From Campylorhamphus procurvoides (Eukaryota; Chordata; Aves; Passeriformes; Dendrocolaptidae): a stretch of 64,000 nt of DNA. The notes under the pieces were generated by a model. The model saw nothing but the letters and a program-made list of their open reading frames with translations, searched no databases and was not told where the DNA came from. The stretch spans positions 950,213-1,014,212 of the forward strand of contig WBMV01008568.1 of the NCBI GenBank assembly GCA_013396655.1, in the 5' to 3' direction. Position numbers and translations under genes: made by a program. Positions 1-11,600 of this stretch are shown here, in pieces (positions within the stretch are counted from its first letter, which is position 1; each line of letters opens with the position of its first letter).

Positions 1-485
1 ACTGCAGCAAAGGGCCTACAGCTCTGAAATGAAAACACAGAGGTATGGTGTACCCAAATCATGACTATATTCCTTTAGAGGCTTAGCATACAACAGAGGC
101 TTTTCTTGAGTGCAGAAGTTTCTTGCAGTCATGGACACTTGCTCATGACAGGGGCCCATGGGTGCACTCTATGGCATTCCAAGACTTTTCCTGCTGCTGA
201 GATCAAGAAAGAAGTTGTGTACCCAGGTGGCATGTAGTGCACCCCATTGGCAACAGGGGTATAAGGTATCCCATTATGAGGAGGGCCATACCAGTGCCAA
301 ATCAGCTGTGGCCAAGGGTAAGTGCACAAGAATAAGATTCTGTTAACATCTTCAGGTTTATTGCATTCTGAAAAGGCAGAGGAGGTAATAACCCTTTGGC
401 TACTGCTTTTTGTGTTGTTTGAGCCAGAACTGCTTGTGCATGTAGTGCCAGGACCTTCATTATTTTCAAAGCCTGACCATAGCAT
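1..485. other. Noncoding tract, left edge of window
   Basis: No supported gene. A 135-codon frame on the minus strand (129-536) begins inside the neighbouring CR1 fragment and has no family resemblance I recognise. Confidence 0.5.
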
Positions 486-580
486 CACAGAATTAGAGAG
501 TAATAATTTAGACTGGAAGGAACTGCCGGCGGTCATCTGGTCCAGAGTCTGCTATGGGCCAGCAAGAGCCAGCTGCTCTC
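486..580 (-). mobile_element. CR1 LINE 3' fragment, divergent
   Basis: The plus strand reads CACAGAATTAGAGAG, then TTTAGACTGGAAGGAACTGC and GGTCATCTGGTCCAGAGTC. This matches the reverse complement of the CR1 3' end in its more divergent, older subfamilies. The tail repeat is decayed to a single GAATTAGAG-like unit. Confidence 0.75.
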
Positions 581-3500
581 AGATGGAGATTTCACAGTCT
601 CTCTCTCTGGCTCATCTGCTTAAACACCTCACTATCCTGATAGTTTTGTTGGGTTTTTTTTTATTCATAATCCAACTGGAACCTTCTGTGCTCAGCTTCT
701 GTCTGTTGTCTCTTGCCCTGTTACTGTAGTCCTCCCTGTAGTCCTCCAAAGGAAACCCACTCAGTCTCTTACACCCTTCCATCCCCAGGCAGGCATAGAC
801 AGCTCCCCCCTGGAGCTTTGTCTTATTTTTACTGAAGAAGCCCCACTCCTTCAGCCCCCTTCACAGGACTTATCTGGAATGTCAATGTCTCTGCGCCCAG
901 TGCTCTAAGTTGTCCCAGAGCCATTGAGCAGAGGCAAATGACTATTTCTGTCACCCTGTTATTATGCTTTAAAGGGGGAGAAAAGAAACAAAACGTTTGA
1001 TTTTATTGCTGTAACACTTAGCTTTCCTCAGCAAGATCCTAGCATGTGGTTGTGTTAAAACCCATAGAGGGAAAGTGGGGGGAGGCAGTCAGACCAGGCA
1101 AAGGTGCACCTTGAGGCAAATAAACCATCAGCACAGTGTCCCCTGCAGAGGTCCACCTCAGAGTCAGCTATGGCTCAGCCAGGCCCTGGGGTCCTGAGCT
1201 GCAACAGAGGTACAGTGAAGATGGAAAACCCTGTGATGAGAATGGCAGGAACTTCAGGTCCAAATAACAAAGTGCATCAGGCTGTGGTCTGTCCTTCCCT
1301 GTGCTAACACCGCTGCTTGATGTCCAGTGCATGCAAACAGTTTTTCACTGTTTGAAGGACCAGAGGCCATTCATAAACAGACCAACTTTCAGCTTTGCTT
1401 TCCAGCCACAAGTTTCCCTAAACTAAAAGAAAACAGTGTATCTTACTAAATAAATGATTAGACGTCAATGATTTTCTGCCTTCTAGAGCAGAGTTATTTG
1501 GTAGCAGGAAAGGAAATAGCTGCAGCAGTATAAAACCACTGCCCTTTGCACTTGCATCTTTCCCACAGAGTAATCCTTCATTCATTGTTTACTTAATGAG
1601 AAAAGAAAGAGGTTAATTTATAAAACCAAATAAAAAACAGACAGAAGACTTTATTTGTGGAACAAAAAACTGAATTAAATGGACAGTCTGTCCATTAATG
1701 CTGCTAATTGTGCTGTGCTCCACTGAGAAAAAGACACAAGTCTGCTATGATTTTGTTCTTGCTGCTGGAGCTCACAGCCCATCTCCAGTGTGGTTTCAAG
1801 CCAGCACTCTGTGGCAAGGGTTTCCTAAAAACTTTTCTTACTTGGTGAATTAATTTCAGCTCCCAGTCTGTGACAGGCTCAGCCTCTCAGGGGTTTCTTA
1901 AATTTAATAGATAAGTATAGGAATAATTGGCAGAGCTGATCTTGCTGGTGAATGCTGCTGTCTGAATCATTTGCAGATTCTCATGAACATCCACAGAGAG
2001 CTGCTGCAAGGAAGAAAAAGAGGGACTGCTTAATTCATTTTCTCTGCTCCAGAGAAGTCTGTCGTACCCACGCTATAATTTAGCAGTTTCTAAGCTATTT
2101 CTGTTGGATGTTGCAGAGGTTAGAATGAAACCCAGGCGGGGGGAAAGTTTTGCATTTCACGTGAGTCTCCCCTGGCAGCTGTTCCTCTTTGCTAGTCAGT
2201 GCAAGTCTGAAATCTCCACCAGCAAGGTCCTGTGCCATCATCTCAATGGGAGCGCGTTAGATCTGTGTGGATAATGGTCACTCGATGCTGAGGCCGACCA
2301 GAGGCTAAAGCTGCCATATCTCCCTGTCTTTCCTCAGTCAGCCTGCAGAGGAGGGAGGGGACGGGGTAGAACCAGATGGGTGTGGGTCTGCAGTGCAAAG
2401 AGGAGTCGGTATGTGAAGGCATCTAGGAGTAGTTTGTGAAAACTCCTAAGAATAACACTTGATTCCCTTTGGGAAGCTGGGGATTACTGGGAAGTGTAGA
2501 TGACGAAAAGTATGTCTGGAAAAAGAAGATTCTTTTGCTGGAATTCCCTCTGGTGGTTTAGGAGATTTTTTTTTTTTTGAAAAGGCACTTTCCTCTGGGC
2601 TGTGGCTGAAACTAAAGGAAATACATGAAGAAAGTTAATCTATTTACTGAACTTTACCAGCTACCCTGTGAATGTTGAGGTTTCATGGTCTGTGTTTACC
2701 TGATGGGGCATGAGGGTATGGAAGTTCCAGCCGCTGCCCTGCTGAAAGGAGCTTGGAACAGTTTATTCCTTGCTAACTTCTCATGGCTTTTGTCAGCCAG
2801 CCTTAAACCTTGATTTTCAGATTATGATAGCAAGAATGAAATGCTACTTCTGCAAACAATTAGTGAAAATTTAAACCAAACTGGTACCACGGACCCTGTG
2901 CACATTTTAATACAAAAGAAAAGCCTGGAGCAGAAGTGTTTTTCCCATCCTTAGGTCAGGTGGATTCATCACTCTTGAATTTAATTTGCAATTTGTTTTA
3001 TTTTTGACAAGATAAAATTCTAGTTCTTAACTTTAAGTAAGACTTGTTTCTATATAAGTGTATTTTAAAATATATATAAAATGTATGTATTTATGAATAT
3101 AAATTAATACATACATATTATAAGTGCATATATATGAAAAAATATGTAGTTGTTGCTCCAGCATAGCTTACTGGCACACAGAATTATATTCAGTCTGTGG
3201 AAAGTGGATTTTTCGAAATGTTGCCGTCTCTTTGTTAAGTATTCAAAGAACATTGTAATTATTGCTGTCAATATATTTTAAACGCTCTGTGGAAAAAGTT
3301 GCAAACATTTTCGTTAGAACATGTATTTGTTTGTAACCTGTTCAATACATCACCTGTTTGTATGCCAGCTGGCTTATTTTCAAAAATGCACTATTGAGAA
3401 GATAAATTTTTTCTTTTTTTTATAATTTTGATGTATTTTTGTGCTGCTGTCACACTTTAATAGAGATCCAACCACTCCATAATATCTTCTGGAAATATTT

Positions 3501-5640
3501 GGGAAACATAAGACTATCCTTTTTCTGGATATATTGTCAAAAGTGCACTTGGCTTCAGTTTGGGCATGCAAGTGATTTTTTTTCTCTTCAAAGTAAATGT
3601 AGTGGTGCTTGCCAAGGGTTACATCAACATGGCACTGTTCATTTTGTCTGGAAGGTACAAAGCTGTGATGCCTTCATGTCTGAAACTGTGGCTCTGGAAC
3701 GGGTTTGGGTCCTGGGGATGGTCTGCCAGGCAGATGGAGTTGGTGGCTGGCCTCGGCTCTCAGTGAGCTTCGGGTCGAGGAGGTGCCTCCAAGCATTGTG
3801 TGCCTGCTGGCTTCTCTCTGTCTTTCTGTGGAGCAACCTGTGGTTGTGGTTCTTCATCTGACGATGCTGAAGGCTGCTTGTGCCTCCCTTGAGGTTTTTA
3901 ACATTACAGGACACGTTATTTTCAGTGTTTGTGTATAAACGCAGGGCTGCATTTTGGGAGGGAAGAGACATTTTACAATATAACCAATCTCTGTGTGTGA
4001 ACATGACCTCAAAGGAAGTCAAGGGTTGTATTGGTGAAGCTGAACCTTTCTCCTGGTTGGCAGCAGCTGCAGCTCCTGCAGGCTGCCTTCCTGCCCATGT
4101 AGCCCCTTCCTGCTGGGGTATGAGTGGCTGAGCAAGTCCTTCTTTTGGTGAAACCTAAATCAAGGTTAGGGTCTGTAAGAAATCTGATGGTTCCCCAGCC
4201 TCTGGGCCCAGGCAACTGGTTGCTTTGTCAGCTCAGTGTTCTGTTTCCTTTCTGAGAGCAAGGGTGGTGTTTTCATTTTAGTGGAAGTGGGGGCTCTTCA
4301 GTGGCAGAGGTTATAGGCTGGTAGATTTTTTTCCTTTTTCTGGTTTTCCCTGCTCACTTAAAAAGTGAAGCTGGCACCTACTGGAAAACATCTTTTCTAT
4401 GTTAAAAAGATTTAGCTGTGCTTTCATACTTATGTCCTTCACAGTTCTTCAGAACAATCTCTGAACAGGGATAAGAATCCCAACTCTGGTGGGCTGAAGC
4501 CTCTTTCCCTCCCAGGCTCCCCCTGGATTCTGTATGAACTCAAAGGTGAGGCTGTGGTGTTTTACAGATGCATTTAAGAGCAGATAATTTTTTTGTCGGC
4601 TATCCTGCTTAAATCTGGGAGAAAACCATAGTCGGTTGAGATAGCTAGAACTGCCTGTCTGTAGTTAGCATGGCAGGGGCTGTGGGCAGGATATCTTTGG
4701 CCCCTGTCGGCCGGACTGCGTCATCCTGCCACAGCGAGCAGCCACAGGGAGAAGAGAAACTCGAGACACATGACATGTAAATGCTCCATAAATACTAGGA
4801 ATTTGGCAAGGAGGCAGCAGTGGCTTCCTCTCACCCTGAAGATACCACCATATGCCCAGAGATGAATCCAGTTATTTCAGCAGTGTTGGCAAAACTAAAT
4901 TTCAACTCCCCTCCGCTCCCAGGCTGGCACAAGCACTGGCCCATGTCTTCTCAGGGCCAGGGGTCTGCAGTGTGAGGGGGGACCAGGGAGAGCGGGGAAA
5001 AGCAGGACTGTGGGAGTATCAGGACCTCTGGTGATGGCAGGCAGTGGTGCAAAAGGCAGCTTGGACAGAGGGCATCACCTGGGCAGTGCATCCTTATGCA
5101 CACTGTCTCCCTGACCTGGTTTTGGGGTGCAGAATTGAGGCCTGTGTGAGAGGTGCCTCCAGCTCATGCCCTGTGCTGCCTCCTTTGGGTTTTCTGATCT
5201 GATGGGATTGTGCCACAATATGGAACAGCTGCAGGCAAATCACTGTTATGACAGATATATTACTGCAATAAAATTATGAATTTATGGCAGTCAGAGATCT
5301 AGGCATGTACCCGCAATTTTTCCTTGCTTCTGTGTATTGTCTGGTCAGGTGGCATATGAACTCAGCTGATCGTAGGAGAAGGAGATGGTGCTGGGTGCGC
5401 TGCCTCTTCTTGCTCAGTGCCTTGGGCCCTGGCTTTCTGCCCTGGAGCATGGCACTGTGAGGGGTGTGGGAGTGCTGAAACAGTGGAGGCTTTTGTGTGG
5501 GTTTGGACAGTAGGAAACAACCTACTGCTGCAGCAACTCCTCTGAAAGATCTACTTACCAGCTCGTGGCAAACGTCAGGCTCCCACTCATCAGTGGCAGC
5601 ACTTTCCTAGCCTTGTTATTGCTACAAGTGGAAGGTGCAA
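581..5640. other. Noncoding tract
   Basis: Intergenic or 5'-intronic DNA with scattered homopolymers, the AT-rich patch at 3.05 kb, and only chance open frames (the overlapping set at 3,439-4,215 occurs on both strands with no preferred frame). No exon, RNA gene or transposon was recognised. Confidence 0.6.
3050..3146. repeat. AT-rich low-complexity tract
   Basis: Nearly 100 bases of TA-, TATG- and ATAC-type short alternations with very few G or C, including TATATATAAAATGTATGTAT. Confidence 0.8.
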
Positions 5641-5795
5641 GGTGGGTTTTGGGTTTGGGATTTTTTTTGTGTGTGTTTTTTGGGTGTGGGCTGTGGGCTT
5701 TTTTTTTAATTTGTTTTGGGTTTTTTTTTGTTTGGTTGGTTGGTTTTAGGAGTTTTTTGTGGTTTTTTGTTTGTTTGTGTTTTGTTTGATTTTTA
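5641..5795. repeat. T/G-rich low-complexity tract
   Basis: About 155 bases made almost only of T and G, with runs of T8 to T9 and GGTTGGTTGG-type units. The hydrophobic Phe/Gly/Val-rich open frame on the plus strand and the Lys/Thr/Pro-rich one on the minus strand are products of this composition, not genes. Confidence 0.9.
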
Positions 5796-7404
5796 TTTTT
5801 CTCATCTCTGAGGAGAGGAGATACTTCAGTGTATGGAAATGTCAGGGTCAAAAATTCACATCCAGCTCCTGGCTCCACTCTTCTGTACATAGTCTTTCTC
5901 TCTCCACACCATCTGTCCCTTGAAATTAATGCTTTAATATCCTCTGCAGGGTAGCACTGCTATTTTCCTTTTTGACTTTTGGGATTAAGATGAAGTGCCC
6001 AGGCATCCTTGTGGCCTGTGAAAATTCTAAGATGGCACTTCACAGGCTTTTGAAAAGGGGGAAAAGGTGTGAAACACTATTTCACCTGTTTTTCTAGGCT
6101 TGCTGTCCTAGCTGTGGCTCCTGGGACAGGGGAGGGGACCAAGGCCCTAGTCCCTGCAGTGTGATCCAAAGCAGAGGCATGTTTGGTGTGTAGTGCCCCC
6201 AAATCCTCATGGATACCACCTTGCTTCTCTCCCATTCCTTGAAGCCCTTCCCTGCCTGCTGTGCCCTGGAGTCCAAGCACAGTCTCCTTGGAATAGCCTT
6301 GAAACTGCGAGTATTTTTACTTATACAGGCTTTTTCTCCTTTGGAGGTGGCCAGAGCCTGAGACTACCCTAAAGCAGGACTTGTTTACCAGAAGAAAAAT
6401 TAGAAGTATCATAACCCAGTTAGCAACCCTGCATTTCTCACCTTGATCTGCCACTTGGAGCATCTCCTGTGTTGGACTCAGGGTTCTTTGTATCCTGCCT
6501 GAACCTGCAGGCATCCTGGGAAATATCTTCCTTTCTACTGTCTTTGTTATATTCTGTTTTCTGTCTGTGCTTGGGGGGGTGTTGTTCAGGTTCTTTTTAT
6601 CTCCAGTTTAGCGTGTGACACAGCATTGCTGAATGTTTTTTCTGCTGCTGGTTGCTGTATCCCAGAAACCTTCTGGAGTTTCCAGCTGATACCACCGAAG
6701 TGTCTCACCCTTAATCCATGGCTGTGGTCTTCCTACCAGCCACCACCCTCCTTTGCCTGCCGAGGTCTTCTCTTGGCCATGCCAGCCCATGGTGGAGACC
6801 GTGCTTGTCTAGAAACAGCATGCTCATTAACCAGTAATTGTCACATTAATTGCATCATGACAACTGCATGCTATCAAGCAGGGTTTGCACAGACAGATCG
6901 CCCGCTTACCCCACTGGTTTGGCTGCCCTGGCCCGCTATGGGTGCCACCTCCTGCCATCAGTTCACATTCCTGGAGATGGTGCTTTCTTTCCTGTGTGTC
7001 CGGATAGAATACATCCTTTTTATTTTGCATCCTGGAGCTTTTAATTACTCTCAACATGTCCCTTTCACACTTTGAAAATCCTGTAGCAATTTCAGTTTGA
7101 ATTGCTTTCTCTGAGGCTTTGGTTTAGATGAGTGCACCTGCTCTGGGGTTCCAGTGGTAATTGGGCTGTAATAGTTACGATCCTTTAAATGCACTTAAGG
7201 TACCATGAGCTTTAAGAACTGATAACGATGCAATCTGGCATCTGGGCATCAGTTTTGTCTTGTCTCTAAGCTGAGCATTTTTGCTTGAAATTATATTGTT
7301 TTGCCATTCATGAAGACTACAAATATTCACAGGTTGTAGGACATGGATGTATTTAACCAAACGTTCCCCTGCACTCATGTACCGATCCTGCAGATCTGGG
7401 TCCT

Positions 7405-7480
7405 GGGCTGATCCTTAGTTCCCACTCTGCCAAACCCCTGCTGAGCTCAGTGGGAGTTTTGCCAGAACAAGGCCCTAAAA
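7405..7480. repeat. Ancient amniote interspersed repeat relic
   Basis: CTGAGCTCAGTGGGAGTTTT followed by GCCAGAACAAGGCCCT resembles a very common old amniote repeat containing TGACTTCAGTGGGAGTTTTG and a terminal AGGGCC-like block. Such copies predate bird radiation and are heavily decayed. I cannot name the family with certainty. Confidence 0.45.
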
Positions 7481-8641
7481 AAGAAGTATGACTCATTTGA
7501 GCAGTTGTGCTCATTTGTGCACCAGTACAGGCTCATGTTAAAAGAATATTAAGCAAAAAATACTAAAGAGCCTACTTGTCTTGTCCTTGCCTAAAGCAAA
7601 CCTTTATCCTGGGGCTGGTCCAGCAGGTTAAAGATGGCATTTCCACTGGTTCATGTGTTGCATAGAATTTAGTGTTGTGGATACCATCAGAGCTTTTGAA
7701 GTTCTCTGCTACCTTAATTCCCCTCTAAGGAGGTGGGGGGAGGAAGAAAAGAGAAAGACATCTCTCTCAGGCATGTACAGTATCGAGAGGTGTGCAGCCT
7801 GTAGCCTGCTGCCACACTCAGGGTGCAAAATTTCCAAAATGACAAGTTGTGAGTGTAATAATGAACTGGAAATACGTACAGTTCAGTTTGCTGTGAATCG
7901 TTTTTGGGGGCTTTAATTGGACTTCGATGAGCTGGCATTGTTGCGGTGCGAGAATAGAGTTGTTTCAGAATTTGACAGGCATAGTTGCTTGGCAGTCCAG
8001 AATTGCAGCATCCTGGTGGCACTGGGGAAACCTTGCCCATGAAGAGGCTTCACAGGACGGTTTGAGGAAGGTCTCTGGGTGGTGAAGGAGCCAGAAGCTC
8101 CCATAAGCCCCTGTGATCTGGAAATTCACCTGCTGGTACCAAAGGCTGTCTCCACTCTGAGTTGCCCTCAGATGACCACTGCGAGTTAAGGTGGTCACCA
8201 TAAGATGGAAGGCCAAAAAAGCCCTCTAAGCTCTTCTGTCAGGGAAAAGGGGCCATGAAATAAAGGTAATTGCTATAGTGAGATGCTACAGTATACAAAA
8301 ATAAGCATTTTTATGCCCTTCCTTTCAACAGGAATTTAAAATCTTAAAGCAGAACCACCTGCTCAGAATGGCTCAGGCAACATGCTATATCCAGGCAAGG
8401 ATAATACTTTCCTTACGAAAGTGAATGTAGTTTGGCTTCATGAGAGGTAGAGGTTTGGGGTGATGCCTTGACCTGGTGTTTGACTAGTGTAACTTGACTA
8501 CTCTGGCATGTAGAGAGTACTGGAATATAGGCACTGTCCTGTCCTATAGTGGGGAGACACAGAAATTGTGCATTGCCCTCTTTAAAGCCACAATTGTGAT
8601 TATGGGATGAGGCCTTTAACCTGCTGCAAAGAGATTTATAT

Positions 8642-8690
8642 AAGCGAGTCTCATTAATGCCAGTGGGAATTACTCAGAGCTATACAAGTG
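8642..8690. repeat. Possible ancient amniote repeat relic
   Basis: GAGTCTCATTAATGCCAGTG followed by GGAATTACTCAGAG resembles the old repeat unit AGTCCCATTGACTTCAGTGG followed by an ACTACTCA-like block. The match is short and weak. Confidence 0.28.
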
Positions 8691-11600
8691 CATCACAGTA
8701 AGAAATCTGCCTTGGCAGTTCACTATTAATATTTGAAGATAGTGCAAGCAGTCTCCTTCTCTTGAGTCAAGTAGGCAAAAACTAGTGAGGTTTTTTTTTT
8801 TTTTTAAATACTGGTATTTTAGTCTTCTGAGAGGTTATAGAAAGGTGAACCATTCATATTACAGGTTTATAAGTGCCAATACAGGTTTATGCTTATAACT
8901 GCAGATATTTAGCTCCTGTCTGCTCATTACTGATGGGCAGGAGCCCACCTTTGTTTTTAGGAGCTGCTGATCCACTCGCTGCCTCAGCTTCGGTCCTGTC
9001 TGTCGCTCACCATGGGAGAAGGGTTGGTCCCATTCTGCTTGTAGTTACATGCTGTATTGTAACCCAATGGGGAGACTGCAGGCAGCAGAAGAAAGGCATA
9101 AGTAAATCAGAATTTGTGATTTTAGTCTAGTGAAATATCTGAAAGACCTTGCTTTGTTTGACGTGGCCACTGAAGTGGGTAGAAAGGACCATATATTTAT
9201 GTGAGGTACAGAGAGAGGCAGACATTGACCTCTACTTGATGTTTATGAGTTAGTTGTTATTCCTCTGTTTGGTTCGTAACAGTAAGAAGCTTTCAAGTTG
9301 GTTTCTTCAAATTTTGGCTTTTTTTTTTTTTTGCTAGAGTTGGCATGAAGTTTCCATCGTAAAATATGAGTTCCAGCGGTGTTATTTTAGGTATGAGTCC
9401 TGTCCTGCAATTTACCAAGTATGGCCAGGCAGCCTTCATCTCCAGTTCACCTTCCTTCCATGGATGGCAGGGCTCAGGCTGCATCTGTTGGCAGTGTGTT
9501 GCTGTGGTGCTTGCCCAGTCCCTGTAAGAACTGTGGCTAATTGCTGCCATGCTGTTTCAACTGATTTTCTTTATTCTTAGCATTATTTACATTTTTTTTT
9601 TTTTTATGGATACCCATTCCACTTAAATGAGGGAAAATAAAATTTACTATTCCTGACAGATGTTGACAGCTTTGGAACAATGCAGGACATTCTGATTGCA
9701 TCTGTGCAGTGCCACTGGCTTTGAAAAAAGTTCATGAAAGCAGACAATCTTGCCTCTTGCCCTGCAGATGATAAATGCCAGAGACAGCCTTTATAACAGC
9801 AAGTTGCAGGTGATGGTCTGCCCCAAAGCCCTGGGCTCCCTGCTGACAAGGTCCTTACTCATGGCTGCAAAAGCTGGATTTCATCAGTTTTCGCATTCCC
9901 AGCAAATGACCTGGTGAGGCAGAAGTTGTTGCTGTGGACAGCTTGGTGCAAAGCACCTTCAGGATCTGTTTTGAGAAGTCCAGGTTCTTGGAGAGCATCA
10001 GCTGCTAGATATAACACTAAGCATGGTTGTGTGTACCCTCAGGGTATATAGTCCAAGTTGGAAGCAGAGCATGGAACTAGAGGACAGCTGCAGAGAAGGC
10101 ATACTGCTGTCTTTCAGCTGAGCAGTGGCTAAATCCTGGTCCAGTGTCTACATCTCTTATGGCTTATACCTCTTATCTCTTCCTGTATGGCAGGAACTCT
10201 GATAGGAGGGTTTGGCAGCACAATGGTGTATGCTGTTTTGATACTTCAATAGAGATAACAAGATGCCTAAATAAAATCTGTTTGATGCTTAAATAAGGAT
10301 TTCATCCCGCTATGTCTGTAGGCAGATATCAAACAGGGTTTATAATTTACTGTCCAAGGATTTGATCCTTTTTTCCACTTTTTTGCATTCCAACTTGCAG
10401 TATTTTAACTGGGTAGAAACTATGGAAAGGAGGTAAAGAACAGTCACGACAGTCATACTGAATAAAGTTAGCAGATAATTAGGTGTTGACAACCATGGAC
10501 CTAAGAAAGTCCAGTTACTTGCTTAATACTGATGTTTAATTAAACATTAAAAAGTAGAAATTCTTGACTATTCACTGCTCTCCTGTTGTTAAAAACCAAT
10601 CAGACAAGCATTGACACCAAGTGAGGGCGCATGTCTTCCCTGCCCTGCTATGTGGCAACAGTTACAGAGTATTTTACCAAAAATGCGCCAAACAGTCTAC
10701 CACTGTTACCATCTCTGCTGCCCAGCAGCTTAGCACCAGCTGGGCCCAGCCAGGAGCACCACGCTTCTAAGGCCAGAGCTTTTACTACAGGTAAAACTAC
10801 TACTCCCCCTAGTTAGAGTGACTGAAGCTGAGCGTGGCTGTGGGATGCGTATGGCTGCAGGAGCCTGGCTGAAGCGTGGTTCCCTCCTGAGTGCAGGCGT
10901 GGGTCAGTGGTGGCAGCTGGGGACAGCCCTGAGCATTGGGGAGGGAACCCAGGCAAGGGCAGCTGGGTTGTTGGAAATGGAAAAGGATATTTTTATTCCA
11001 GCAGTGAAAACCCTTTTGTATTTTGGTTTCTCTTAGCAGCTATTTATCCAAAACATTTGGGAGAAAAGCTGTCTCTTTATTAAATATTTAACACCCTTGC
11101 CTTCAGCTGTGGGCTGCGAAAGCTCCCAATCCACATGTGAGTCACCAAGAACTCCTCCAACAGAAGCAGAGGAATTCCAGATTGGAGATTGCTACAGAAA
11201 AAAAAGAGTTTGCTGCTTTGGAAAAAGTCCAGAATGGTTCACATCTCTCGTATATGACAGATAAAACGCACGCAGCAGTCAATCTGTCGTGTACGTGGAC
11301 AAGGAGTCACAGAGTCCCAGATTTGAAGAGCAGAAGCTCTCAGTATGCTATGGAGCATCACACCCTACATAATGCAGATGAGTAGAGGCACCAAATGGCT
11401 GGTCTTTTACTAAATGCTGTCTGCATTTGGATCCTGATATTTTGGAGGAGGCAAAATGTAGATCACTACTTCCCTTAGTAGCTTGTTCCATTGGTAAATT
11501 AGTGGTAATTTTAATTTTAATCAGCTTAGCTTTCACCTCCAGGCATCCGCTGGTATGCATCTCTCTGCAAAGCAAGGAGATCCGAGATGTGGAGGTGCCC

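Noticed and set aside
129..536. 135-codon minus-strand frame with a Tyr/Pro/Gly-rich segment, considered as a processed pseudogene or exon
   Set aside because: Its N-terminal part overlaps a CR1 fragment and I could not match the rest to any protein family. A strong donor-like sequence inside it (GGGTAAGT at about 317) is on the opposite strand.
4209..4224. GGCAACTGGTTGC as another RFX site
   Set aside because: The half-sites are in the reverse order (AAC inside, GTT outside) compared with the X-box palindrome.
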